Positions 1 to 9,950 are shown, counted from the first letter of the stretch. The stretch: 29,702 nucleotides of DNA from Chara braunii (GCA_003427395.1 BFEA01000598.1:793890-823591); one strand, 5' to 3'. Made by a program: numbers and translations. The notes: generated by a model not told the origin, from the letters alone.

Positions 1-456
1 AGATTATAGACGGCCGCGAGGGTGTTGTCCGACCTCCGATTCGGGATGTCCGTGTGCGAGGCGCGGTGGTCCACCAGCCGGACGGCGGCAAAACGTCACA
101 GGCCGTGGAAAATAAAATTGCGAGCGCGGGAACAGCCCCGTTCGAAATTCGAAATTCGAATTTTCTCCGCGCGGAACGATGGTGTGGCGGCGCACAGGCG
201 GAAGAGCACGTCGACTGGGGGACGAGCGCGCAGGCTTGACGTCGCGTTTCGTACTTCAGCGGCACCGCGCCGCCACCGTGTGTACTGTGTTCGTCACAGG
301 CAAAACAAAGCGGCGTGTCTTCTCCTGCGCTCGCCACGTGCATGCGAGCGGCGCTTTCGTGGTTCCGGGACGGAGGACGAACGCTCCCATCGCGGTGTAA
401 GTTTTGTCATCACGCCTGTCTTCCACACCTCGTCGTAGGCGTCTTCGATCGTCGCC
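1..456. other. Region upstream of Harbinger transposase 1, no gene seen
   Basis: GC-rich sequence with only short overlapping reading frames that I do not believe. At 141-160 there is a near-palindromic 8-bp periodic motif (TTCGAAAT repeated), the only obvious structure. This is probably 5' flank or 5' UTR of the transposase gene that follows. I could not find a terminal inverted repeat, so the element may start outside the window. Confidence 0.4.
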
Positions 457-519
457 GTGGATGTTCATTCGGGCAGGTGGGTGGCGGTGGACGTTGCTCT
501 TTGTCGTGGACGTGCGCGA

Positions 520-1866
520 ATGGAGGGATGCGATGGGGGTGGCCGTGCTGTGCTGTCGTGGACGGAGAGGACAGCTATCGCGGCGGCTGTCGTTGCCGTA
601 GTCCGTCGATACGAAGCGGAGAGGGTGGCGGGCCGCATGAAGGCAGCGCTTTCTAGGCGGCGACACAGGCTTCTGCTGCAGAGGGTGTTGGACGCCCCAG
701 ACTGCATCACGACTTCGGAGGCCGTGGTTCAGCTGTGCGCTGCAATCGGCTCTGGTGTGCTTCCCAGGGCGTCGCCACGTTGGTGGATGAGGCGGAGAAC
801 TGGCGGGACTTGGGAGGATTTGCGGGTGTGCGATGACGCGACGGATGACTACTTCCGGGAAAAGCTCCGCATGTCGAGGAGAGTGTTCATGGAGATCACC
901 GAAGCCTGTGCGCCTCATTTGCAACGACAGGTCACGTTTTACAGGGAGCCGCTTCAGCCGGATCAGATCGTCGCGTAAGCGCTGTATAGGTGGGCAACAG
1001 GAGAGTCGTACGACAACAACACATCATCGTTCGGCATTGGCAGAGCATCCGGAGTTCGAGCCGTGCGCGATGTGACAGCCGCGTTGTTGAGGGTCTACGG
1101 GGACAAGATATCGTGGCCGACGGGGGTGCGTAAACACGTGGTGCTTTGGGCATTTCAGGACAAGGGCTTTCCCAACTGCCATGGCGCAGTTGACTGCACA
1201 CACATCTACGTGGACAAACCGGCGAACGCTCCGAGCGAGAACTACTTCGATCGCAAGCACCGTTTCTCTATCATTGCGCAGGTGGTGGTGGACCTGGATC
1301 TACGTGTGCTTGACGTCTTCGTTGACTACCCGGGCAGCTGCCACAACATTCGGGTGATCCAGCTGTCAAGTCTGTCGAAGCGCGCGGAAGAGGGAACGCT
1401 TTTTCGTGGGCCGCCTGTAACGCTACCAGGAGGAGTGAGGACGAACGGATACATCTTGGGCGACAACGGGTATCCTCCTTCAGAATGGATAGTGGTGCCG
1501 TACGGAGGAATCAATCAGCACCCGGGCGAGGAAAGGTTCGACAACAAACAGAAGGTCGCTAGAGGTGCTGTGGAGAGGGCGTTCGGGAGGTTGAAGGGGA
1601 TGTGGAGGCTCTTCCTGCGGTCGCACAAGACGAACTTGGACACTCTGCCGCAGCAGTTCACGGCCGTCTGCATTCTCCACAACATCTTGCTTGATGCTGG
1701 AATCGAGTTCGACGAGAACTTTTTGTGGGAGGTCGACGAGAACGGGGTGAGGCGGCGAGTGGACCTGGGGATTCATCGCCCACTGCAGCCAGTGACGATG
1801 CTCACATCGACGGACGCCGCACACGCGCTCCGCAATGCCCTTGCGGAGCGAATGAAACACATCTGA
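520..1866 (+). pseudogene. PIF/Harbinger (HARBI1-like) DDE transposase, one in-frame stop
   Basis: DDE-superfamily nuclease of the Harbinger type (DDE_Tnp_4 family), which cuts and rejoins transposon ends in the nucleus. One frame runs from the ATG at 520 to the stop at 1866 (449 codons), interrupted only by TAA at 976-978 inside the conserved stretch ending QIVA and resuming ALYRWATGES. N-terminal part: a helical region with a GTWEDL motif (about residues 90-150). Catalytic core: first Asp in GAVDCTHIYVDKP (about residue 225), second Asp in LGDNGYP (about 315), Glu in ERAFGRLKGMW (about 352), followed by the usual CILHN motif. An earlier GTG at 457 is in frame, but 520 is the first ATG. A splice removing the stop would also remove conserved residues, so I read it as a nonsense mutation or sequencing error. 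It converges on the two - strand genes of the same element. Confidence 0.88.
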
Positions 1867-3282
1867 TCGTGCGTGTCGCGCCACTCTGCCTGTCGTGCAC
1901 AGACAGAAGCCGTGTGCGTCCGTCGTCGAGTCGCAGCGCTTGCGTCATTCACGAATGCGCGCAGTTGGCTCGCAGGGTTTGCAGTGGCGGACGGCTCGTT
2001 TGTAGGTGTTTGTTGTTGTAGTCGACGGTAGTGTGCTTCTCCAGGTCGTGGGTGATCGGCAGTGAAGCGGGTCAATTGTCGCCGATGATCGGCAGTGACG
2101 TTGCTGTTTTTTTTTTCCGTTCTTCAGTGATGTAGTCCTTGCCGCGGCGGTGTTCCCGCACAAATCCGTGGGGGGGGGTTCGGTGCTTGTTGGGTGGCGG
2201 CGCGGAGAAGGTCGACACCCTTCTGTTTCGCATGTGCTTTGGATCGCTGGCAGGGTGCTGTCCATCTTTTGATGATACGTGTTTTCTGTCAACCACATGT
2301 AGCGTCTGTGATGCATATTGTCTGCAGTACTCGGCGTTCAGTTGATGTTGTTGGTGAAGCTTCGATGTTCAACTGACGATGACCACGTGTGTGGAATGAA
2401 ATGTAATCAACAAACACTTTTCTCGTGATGGGTTCATATTTTGGTAAATGGTTGAGAACCCTCTTGTAATTTTGTCGATGGGTTCGTGCATTGTTTGTTT
2501 TCATTTTTTTTTTCCCTTCCCCTTTATATGTGCTTTTCAACATGAACAAAAGTTGTGGACGACATGGTGATGAGCAATAACAAGAGCATGAGAATAGAAG
2601 CTATGGACACGATTCAGACGATCATTAACGATTATCGTGCATGATAGACCCGCATACGACAGAAGAAAAGCAGCAGTGGCTGAGCAATAAGAAGCATACA
2701 GTCACATGACGTTCACACAGAAACAGAAATGATTGCATAAAATCCGTTGAAGTACATAAAAGTTGTGGCAGCGACCGACTTTTCTCCTACCTATCCACAC
2801 TCCCTCCCCACTATACACCCTCCAACCGCGAACCACGAAGGACGAACCAATCCTGCCGTTTGCGCAGTGCTGCCACGTGTCACCCCCATGATTAACAAAC
2901 CCTTTTGTGGAGCACGACCAGAAAGTGTGCTCCAATTCCTAAAAGACTAGAAAAAAAAAAAAACACAGGAGCTGCTCACAACACACGCAATACACAGCCA
3001 TCTGCCGACGTGGCCACGTCGGTGGACCGCGCAGTCTTCGCCACCCTTATCGTTCGACGCGGTGAGAGATGTTTCCGCACCTCCACCTTGACAGACTGCT
3101 GCGCAGCACGTGGCACCTCACCTTTTCGCCACAACCCCCACCCCCAGCACCTGGCAACACCCGTCCCGCCTGTGCGCTACCGTGTCCACTTGAAGGCGCA
3201 CGCTTCGTTCACTCGTCACCACCGTCGACGAAGCGCCGACGATGCGCACCAACCCGCTGCCACCTTTGGGCGAGATGACGTG
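1867..3282. other. Non-coding spacer between convergent genes of element 1
   Basis: This 1.4-kb stretch lies between the 3' ends of the transposase (+) and the 533-aa gene (-). It is richer in A and T than its flanks (especially 2240-2760), as expected of two 3' UTRs and intergenic DNA inside an element. GATCGGCAGTGA occurs twice, at about 2053 and 2088. Short homopolymers lie at about 2107 (T), 2170 (G) and 2950 (A). No convincing coding region is seen. Confidence 0.45.
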
Positions 3283-4884
3283 TCACTTGCCATCATCTCC
3301 ATCGTCATCCGCCGCGGGCCCGCTGCTGATCAACCCGTGTTTCGCGGCCTCCGCCGCGTTCTTCAGGGAAGCGTTGTGCCCGAGCGCCAACCCGCAATCG
3401 CACCATTCCGGAATGCATTGCGGGTAATCTCCCAGTGTGAGGTGGGCCTTCCCTAGACAATTGAGGACAAGGTTGGCGGAGTCCACCATGTGTCGGAGCC
3501 AGTTGAAGATGTACGACCCCGCCGCTATCATCGTCGGTTTCACGACCATGGACGCGTACGACCATGCCTCGTAATGCGATCGGTCGTCGTCACCTCCCAT
3601 GCGCATGATCCACATGACCGCGCACAACAACGGTCGCAGACTGTCCGCCAGCCTGGACAACCTCTCCTGTTTTACGCGCCCGCCATCCGCCCACTGTCCG
3701 CACCACAGCGCATCAGTCCAGCACTCCGCCAGCAGAAGAACTGTCGCCTCCTGCCGCGCCGCCATGTCGTCGTCTTCCAGGTGGTCCTCTATCTTCACCC
3801 CCGCGAACCACAGAGGCACGTCCATCTTCATCGCCAACGTGTGGTAGACGAGTGCAGGGGATACCACTCTCGACCATTCCAAGGCCTGCCAAACTGCTCG
3901 TGCGAGGTCCGTGGCGAAATCGACGGTGATGTACGACTCTGCACGAGAGAAGCCAGTCGACCTCGACTGCAATTTAAAGATCCAACCATGGATGGTCCAC
4001 AACACTACTCTCTCCACGCTGCGCGCTATGCGGAGAGCCGGATCACGCTGCGCCGGGTCGTCGATCTTGAAGCGCGGCACGTCATTTGGCGGCATGATGA
4101 GCATCGAAGGCGGCTCAGCTCCTGCGTCTCCGTTGGCGATGGCGACGAAGTAGTCGTTGCATTCGCCTACCGGCTCCCTCAGAGGTTTCCCGGGACCCTG
4201 ACCCCAGAAAGCGTCGCAATCAACCCACAACTTTGCCTTCTCTTCCAGCTCGTCCTCCTTCGGCGCTCCCTTCCCCCTCGGCACAAGTGGACGGTCGTCG
4301 CCGTCATTGTCCTCCCGCTTTCTGTCTCTTCGACCATCGTCACGGCCAACGTCGTCGACCCCCCGCCTGTCTTTCGCACCTTCGACGACTCCAGCTTTAG
4401 GTGTGTGATCTGCCGCCGCCGTCCGACTGGGGCTGGCCGTCTCGTCGCCCTTTTGCGCGGGCGCCGTGTGCCCTCCCCCTGATGCCAACACGTGTTGCAG
4501 GGGGAGTGCCTGACGTGGCTGACCTTGGCGTGTCGCCGCCGAAAGTTGTCCCGCGACGCGCGCGCCCGTGACGACAACCCCTGCCGTGTTTGGGGTCCTT
4601 GGCACTGTCCTGGCAGCACCGCCAACAACGCTGCGTTTCACTGCTTGCAGCTGCTCCCTCGACACTCCATCCCTCCCGAAACCCAACCTCGCGACCCCTG
4701 CCGTCCCGTGCGCGTCCACCATAGCCACTTCGTCTGCGAGGAAGTCATCAGTTTGTGAGGAGCTGGCGTCATCGATGTGCTGCCTTTTCGACTTCGGTAT
4801 GTGGCCTCTTCCTTTGTTGGTTTCCCCGCCGTCGCCCACCCCGCCCTCTTTCCTGCCCCTCGCCGAGGTGCCCCGTGGGGGCAT
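3283..4884 (-). CDS. Unknown 533-aa protein with disordered N-terminus and Trp/Cys-rich C-terminal domain; possible third transposon gene
   Basis: I do not recognise the family. The frame is open to a GTG at 4947, but the first ATG is at 4884 (MPPRGTSARG). Numbered from that Met, residues 1 to about 205 are Gly/Ala/Arg/Asp-rich and probably disordered, with a basic start and an acidic/basic charged block at about 170-205. Residues about 212-520 look like a folded domain: LWVDCDAFWGQGPGKPL, then ECNDYFVAIANG, PPNDVPRFKIDDP, a VERVVLWTIHGWIF helix, a mostly helical middle with many Trp, and a Cys cluster NCLGKAHLTLGDYPQCIPEW. The tail is acidic. There is no signal peptide and no Myb repeat. It lies on the same strand as the Myb-like gene 1 kb upstream and converges on the transposase, so I infer a transposon accessory protein, perhaps DNA-binding or regulatory. 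A captured host gene or an adjacent unrelated gene are alternatives. The strongly biased, uninterrupted 1.6-kb frame makes it a real coding sequence. Confidence 0.72.
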   Translation of the reverse strand: MPPRGTSARGRKEGGVGDGGETNKGRGHIPKSKRQHIDDASSSQTDDFLADEVAMVDAHGTAGVARLGFGRDGVSREQLQAVKRSVVGGAARTVPRTPNTAGVVVTGARVAGQLSAATRQGQPRQALPLQHVLASGGGHTAPAQKGDETASPSRTAAADHTPKAGVVEGAKDRRGVDDVGRDDGRRDRKREDNDGDDRPLVPRGKGAPKEDELEEKAKLWVDCDAFWGQGPGKPLREPVGECNDYFVAIANGDAGAEPPSMLIMPPNDVPRFKIDDPAQRDPALRIARSVERVVLWTIHGWIFKLQSRSTGFSRAESYITVDFATDLARAVWQALEWSRVVSPALVYHTLAMKMDVPLWFAGVKIEDHLEDDDMAARQEATVLLLAECWTDALWCGQWADGGRVKQERLSRLADSLRPLLCAVMWIMRMGGDDDRSHYEAWSYASMVVKPTMIAAGSYIFNWLRHMVDSANLVLNCLGKAHLTLGDYPQCIPEWCDCGLALGHNASLKNAAEAAKHGLISSGPAADDDGDDGK

Positions 4885-5882
4885 CTGGTCCACAAATCGG
4901 AATCTACGACGACGTAAACGAAGGCTGCCTTCGACGAAAGAGCACACGGAAGAAGGACGCCTGACTGCTTACCAGTGCTTCGACGTGGACGGAGGACGGC
5001 GTGGATGATGCAGATGACGGGGCAGTGGTCGTGGAGCCGCGACGACGATGGCGTCCGAAATGGAGATCGTGGACGACAAAACACGTTGGCGGAGGAGCAC
5101 GTCCACGAAGGATGACGTCGACGAAGGAGCACGTGGACGGAGGCGGCGTTCAAGTCCTTGAAGCGCGGCACGTGGGCAAAGAGGACAGTTGTCGCGACAG
5201 GAACGAGGGACCACTTGTTTGATGCGCAAGAAGGGGCATTGCCCGTGCAGCACGATGCGGGAGCGTGGAGCGGCGAAGCGGAGTTGCAGGCGCGCGACGA
5301 CGAGCAGGTAGGCAGACGGTGCGAGAGGGAGCCGTGGCTAAGGAATCACTGCGGTACGGAATGGCAGGCGGAATGTCCTATTTCTACCTACTGCGATGTG
5401 AAAGTACACCATGGACATGAGTCCCCGTCCACTACAGCCCGCCCCTTCGTCGCTCGCCCATGGTCCATTTTCCTCCGCAGGAGCATGTCATCCCTTGCAT
5501 GGCCAACATCGAAAGTGGGCGCGCAGAAGGACCCTGGCGGAGGTCGAAAAAGCCCGCCAAACCAATGACCCCCTCCCGCCCGAAAATCACACCCTTCTCC
5601 GAAACCCCCGGAGTTCGCCATCCATGCGTGCTGGCGACGCCTCACTACAGCAGTCATAATATTCTATAAGCAGACAACGTACTGTAACACCGAAGGACGC
5701 GCCGCGGGGCATGACAGCAATCACACCCATTCTACAATGAAATCATCAAATGAATGCATACTTCAAAAAAAAAGAAACTCGTGCGGCCAAAAAGCAACCA
5801 GCCGTCTGTACACAACCTGCACATCTCGTCACTGCAGCACGCAGGACAATAACGGAACGCGTGGGGGGGGGATGTTCAAATG
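4885..5882. other. Spacer between the two - strand genes, with short degenerate repeats
   Basis: This should be the 5' flank of the 533-aa gene and the 3' flank of the Myb-like gene. From about 4920 to 5150 there are several imperfect copies of a motif like ACGAAGGAGCACGTGGACGG, some in tandem and some partly inverted, many containing the palindrome CACGTG (a G-box core). They could be subrepeats or binding sites. Frames in this stretch overlap in all phases and look like noise. G-run at about 5862. Confidence 0.45.
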
Positions 5883-7628
5883 TCACGATCGCTCGCGGAT
5901 CGCTTTAGCAATCTCCATAAGTGGTTCGCACATCATCAAGTTCGCCTGATCGGCCTTAACGTAGTGTTCCTTCTGCACTTCAACCTCGCACTCCGGAATG
6001 TCGCACTGCCTAGTCAGAATTGAGCACTGTCTCTTGCTCGCGCTGTCCACGGTTGTCGCCATCAGACTCCCGTGCTCCTTCATCACGTCTGCAATCGTGT
6101 CGAAGGTCTGCTGCCTCCCATTCTTCCGTTTGCTGGCCCCGCCAACACCACCGCCGCTGATAGAATCCCTCGTGGACCCCTGATCGTCGTCCTGTCCATC
6201 CCCGCCCCCCTCACTACCGCCAGATTCAATCCGACCTCGGCGTGGGCCGGGCATTTGAACACCTCCAGTCGCACCGGTGTCGGCGAGATTGGTGGGGTGT
6301 ATGGTGTGATCGCTCCTGGTCATCGCCGCCATCTCCAAATACACACGCTCATCCATCCGGAAATCGAACCCCCGCTCCTTCCTCTCGCCTGGCGTCAGTG
6401 TGAAGAAATTTGGCTTCCCCGATTCTCCCATAAACTTGTGCACGGTTTTGAATTGCTGGTACAGGTTGTGCCATTTCTTCTCGCAATCGACGGCCTTTCT
6501 ACTCGTCACCCCCATCTGCACCAGCCTCTTCTCCACGTCGTCCCACTTCCATGTCTTCGTCTTCATCCTTCCCATGGTGTGCGCGAGGCCGGCAAGATGC
6601 GAATCCTGGTCTCTTTTTGCCCGGATGAGAGCAATCATGTGCTCCACGGTCCAAAAATCCCGGCTTTGCGATCCCTCGCCAGCCGACGCATCTTCCACAC
6701 CCTTCTTCCCCCTCCGCCCTGTGCGCGTTTCCGGCAACTTTTTCGCGGCCCTTGACCCTCCCCGCTTTCTCCCTACTGGACGAATCTCCATCTCCTCGTC
6801 GTCCTCCTCGTCATCGTCACCGGCCCCGTCGTCCGCCTCGCAATCCTCCCCAACTGCACCATCTTCATCGCCCAATATATCGTCCGCCCCCACGGTAATC
6901 TTCGCCACCCCTCTCGTTATGCCGGCCGTGCTCGCCTCACGGGATTGTCGCCGATGATCATCCCAAAACTTTTGACCAACGACCTCCGTTGCTGACCACT
7001 CTTCGTTTGGGCGTCGTCCGTCCACTGTGCCGCCTGCCGGCGTCATTCTACACGGAACTGATCCGCCAGTCCGCGTTGTCACTAGAGCCGGTGTGTGGGT
7101 GGTGCCCGAAGCTGGGTTCATGATAACGGTGCGCGTCACCTTCTCGGCACTCCCGGACCTCAATCCGAAGCTGAGATCCACCAGTCCTGGGTCATAACCA
7201 GCCGGGGTACGCCCCTCCAGCAGATCAGTGTACGTCGGCGTCGATGCCTGCCTGTGCAGCTGGCTCCCCATCCAATCCTGAGTCGAACCGCTGCCCAGAG
7301 GAAGGGAAGAACATCGTAGGTTGTCGCCGTCATCGTCACTTGGAGGCAACGGTATCTCGTGGGACGGCAAGTGGCTGTACAGTGCGGGGTCGTACGGCCT
7401 CCTCACTGCTTCCGCACTTCTGCAGCGCTGACGTGACGACCCCGCAGCCCCAACGGACAACGTGGTCCTCGTTTGTACCCTCTCCATCTTCCTGGCTGTC
7501 TTCGACGTTCGCCGCGTCTGTTTCCTCCCTGGAATGCGCACGAGGCAGCAAATATGGAAGACGACAACGGCAAGGAGCAGCACAACGGCGAGCAGCAGCA
7601 AAGGCAGCCTGCGGTACAGGTCTGCCAT
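5883..7628 (-). CDS. Myb/SANT-like (trihelix-type) DNA-binding protein, Harbinger accessory protein
   Basis: Harbinger elements usually carry a second gene for a Myb/SANT-like protein that binds transposon ends and brings the transposase to the nucleus. From the ATG at 7628 the product is 581 aa, ending at the stop at 5883. The DNA-binding domain lies at about residues 323-435: DFWTVEHMIALIRAKRDQ, then TWKWDDVEKRLVQMG, then CEKKWHNLYQQFKTVHKF and SGKPNFFTLTPGERKERG, with the spaced Trp pattern of a trihelix fold. Before it come a long acidic run and a basic KRGGSRAAKK stretch (likely nuclear signal). The C-terminus contains a helix with Cys residues. Residues 9-30 from this ATG form a strongly hydrophobic Leu/Val run that would predict a membrane segment. 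An ATG at 7487 has better start context (A at -3, G at +4) and would omit it (534 aa). The frame is intact. It lies in the same strand order as the 533-aa gene. Confidence 0.8.
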   Translation of the reverse strand: MADLYRRLPLLLLAVVLLLAVVVFHICCLVRIPGRKQTRRTSKTARKMERVQTRTTLSVGAAGSSRQRCRSAEAVRRPYDPALYSHLPSHEIPLPPSDDDGDNLRCSSLPLGSGSTQDWMGSQLHRQASTPTYTDLLEGRTPAGYDPGLVDLSFGLRSGSAEKVTRTVIMNPASGTTHTPALVTTRTGGSVPCRMTPAGGTVDGRRPNEEWSATEVVGQKFWDDHRRQSREASTAGITRGVAKITVGADDILGDEDGAVGEDCEADDGAGDDDEEDDEEMEIRPVGRKRGGSRAAKKLPETRTGRRGKKGVEDASAGEGSQSRDFWTVEHMIALIRAKRDQDSHLAGLAHTMGRMKTKTWKWDDVEKRLVQMGVTSRKAVDCEKKWHNLYQQFKTVHKFMGESGKPNFFTLTPGERKERGFDFRMDERVYLEMAAMTRSDHTIHPTNLADTGATGGVQMPGPRRGRIESGGSEGGGDGQDDDQGSTRDSISGGGVGGASKRKNGRQQTFDTIADVMKEHGSLMATTVDSASKRQCSILTRQCDIPECEVEVQKEHYVKADQANLMMCEPLMEIAKAIRERS

Positions 7629-8056
7629 GAACGACAGGGTAGTAGAAACAAAAGATGCACTCGCGCTGTGGCAAGCGCGGCGAACGGAGAAAAACGGTGC
7701 GAGAGGGAAGACGCCAATGAAAGAAATTGATGCAATCTCGCAGCTGGCTGCAAGAGGGTGCTTACAAAATACGTATTTTTCGACCGTTGTGGAGCACGCG
7801 GGAATGGCACGACCACTGCAGGAGCCGGCCGAAGACGTCCGATGCTCGCCACTGCACCTGCGTCGGGACACCCGACGAACCAACAGGGCCGTCCCGCGAC
7901 GATCACCGCCAACGGTAAAACGACGAGGCCGTTACTCGACGTTTTGGACGCCCTTGCCTCGGGATGTCCGTCTTCCGCCTTCTGGACCACCTCTGGACCA
8001 CTTTCGACCTCCGTTGCCCCTTCCTGACGCGCCGCCGACACCCCGATAATCGCGGA
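7629..8056. other. 5' flank of Myb-like gene, no separate gene
   Basis: The Myb frame stays open upstream to about 7883 but has no ATG there, so this is most likely 5' UTR and promoter. Short overlapping frames on both strands show no recognisable protein features. Confidence 0.35.
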
Positions 8057-8230
8057 TCCTCGGGCTCCAAAGGACCTCGCGAGGTCCCTTGAACCCGAGG
8101 ACGATTTGGCTGGGAAATCCTCGGAGCCCGAGGATTTGTCCTCGGAGTGTTTTCACATTTCTGTTCCGAAAATCGGCTTCGAGGACGGGTGGAACGATGA
8201 CGAAATCCTCGAAATCGCGTCCCCGAGGAG
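8057..8230. repeat. Cluster of CCTCGG/CCGAGG palindromes, likely transposon terminal or subterminal region
   Basis: 8057-8101 is a near-perfect 45-bp inverted repeat centred on CTCGCGAG (between 8079 and 8080). Arms pair over about 20 bases with two mismatches and one bulge. A second short palindrome (TCCTCGG, 3-base loop, CCGAGGA) lies at about 8118-8134. Single copies of TCCTCGG, TCGAGGA and CCCGAGGAG continue to 8230. This sits just outside the last gene of element 1, where subterminal repeats are expected. I could not match it to a partner at the other end. Confidence 0.55.
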
Positions 8231-8422
8231 TGTCGAACGACGCCCATAGTCTGTTACGATTTCAGAATCACCACTATTACTATCATGATCCTTTTCATCA
8301 AACGCATGAGGGACGTTGAGCCCGGTTCTCAGCAAACTTTGGGTCGGCTACTCCAGGTGGACTGTGAGGACCCGGGCCTCAAATATTCTTTGTTGGTAAT
8401 ATCAGCCTTGGGCACTGGGCCC

Positions 8423-8467
8423 TTTTTGTTTGTTTTTTTTTTTGTTTTTTTTTGTTTTTTTTTTTTT
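8423..8467. repeat. T-rich tract with regular G interruptions
   Basis: About 45 bases of T broken by single G bases. It could be the poly(A) tail of a - strand retrotransposon end, but no recognisable retrotransposon body is seen next to it. Confidence 0.5.
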
Positions 8468-8880
8468 AAATCTTTTTTCACAATTGGAGTGGCAGAGTAG
8501 AAACTTTTCTATGTCGAGGCGGACTCCATTTGGTGAATCGGCGCGCAGCAAGACCTGCCATAGCGAGTGCTCCGAAGAGAAGGTGAGAGACCGCAAAGGT
8601 GGAAAACCAAGATGATGGCGGTCTGCCAAACTCACTGCGACGGAAGCTGGCGTTTGAATTAACAACGACAAGGGACAGCAAGTACAGACAGTGGGCGTGG
8701 GGAGTATATCGCGATCCGCCCCCCTTGGGGCCCCGTGTTGGGAAACCAGCGCGGTGAGGGAGGCAGGTCGCCTATACACCTGCCACGTGTACTTGTCCGT
8801 CGTGCTCGCACCAGTTTTGTACAGCAGACCTGAGGGAATCGCTTCAAGACTCGAAGACCCCTCGCGAGGTTGGTGGCTTA
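8468..8880. other. Unassigned sequence, no gene seen
   Basis: Nothing coding or structural is recognised between the T-rich tract and the C-rich array. Confidence 0.3.
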
Positions 8881-8899
8881 AGATCGAAGCCCTGCTCCC

Positions 8900-9950
8900 G
8901 CTCTATTCCTTCCCCCCGACTGCCGCTTCCGATCTCGTCCCTCCTTCCGATCCCCTTCCTCCCCGCCCTCCGCGAATCCCGATCCCGTCGTTCCCAACCC
9001 CGCCCGTTCCTCCCCGCCCTCCGCGAACCCCATTCCCATCGATCCCGACATCGTCTCCACCCTGCCCACGCCACTCCCCTCCCTACTTCCGATCGTTCCT
9101 CCTACTTCCGATCCTGTTCCTCCCCGCCCTCCGCGAATCCCGATCCCGTTGTTCCCGACCCCGGCCGTTCCTCCCAGCCTCCCAAGTACCCCGATCCCGT
9201 CGATCCCGACATCGCCCCCGATCCTTCCCTTCCCCGCCTCCGATCACAGCCCCATCGGCCTTCTCTCTCCTCACCTCCAACCCCGTCCCTCCCCGACCTC
9301 CGCGAACCCCGATCCCGCTGATCCCGACCTTGCCCATTGAGCCCCGATCCGTGACCCCCCGATCCCATCGATCCCGACTCCCCGTCCCATCGATACCCCC
9401 CCCTCCCTACTTCCGATCCCGATTCCTCCAACTTCCGATCCCGTTCCTCCCCGCCCTCCGCGAATCCCGATCCCGTCGCTCCCGACCCCGGCCGTTCCTC
9501 CCACCTCCCCGCGAACCCCGATCCCGTCGATCCCGACATCGCCCCTCCCGTCCCGGAGCCCGACCCTTCCCTTCCCCGCCTCCGATCCCGACCCCCTCAT
9601 CCCGACCCCGACTGATCGATACTCCCTTCTCCGCTTACTCCCCCATCTCCGGCCCCGTTCCCCCCCGACATCCACGATCCGAAATCCCGCTGCTCAACCC
9701 TCATCCCCGATCCACCCACGACTACTCCCCCCCCGCTCCCGATCCCGACCCTTACCGGGCTTGACCATGAACCCCCCCCCCGACCCATCTTGCCGACATC
9801 AACCTTGACCCTGTCTTTCCAGCCCCCGATCGATCCCGATCCAGACCCGCCCATCCTCAATTAATCCCCGATTGACCCCGATCCCGATCCCCGTCATCTA
9901 CCCCGACCTCGATACCGACCCCGATCCCCTTACGCCCGCTGTCCCCCTAA
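8900..9950. repeat. C-rich minisatellite with ~163-bp higher-order period
   Basis: The + strand is almost free of G-runs and full of CCCGATCCCGA and CCTCCCCGCCCTCCGCGAA motifs. The phrase beginning TTCCTCCCCGCCCTCCGCGA starts at 8956, 9117 and 9444, with a degenerate copy at about 9284, giving a period of 161-167 bp. Inside each long unit the same phrase recurs in weaker form 51 bp later (for example 9007 and about 9168). The array decays into CCCGATCCCGA-like short repeats up to about 9950. It is long and open in one frame only because C-rich repeats avoid stops. Confidence 0.85.

Noticed and set aside
256-924. - strand open frame of 222 codons
   Set aside because: It overlaps the 5' part of the + strand transposase in the opposite direction and lacks any family features.
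3490-4482. + strand open frame of 330 codons
   Set aside because: It is antisense to the 533-aa gene and has no recognisable features; it looks like a shadow of biased codon use.
8691-9764. Open frame of 357 codons, rich in Pro, Arg and Ser
   Set aside because: It is produced by the C-rich tandem array, which contains almost no stop codons in several phases; no domain is seen.
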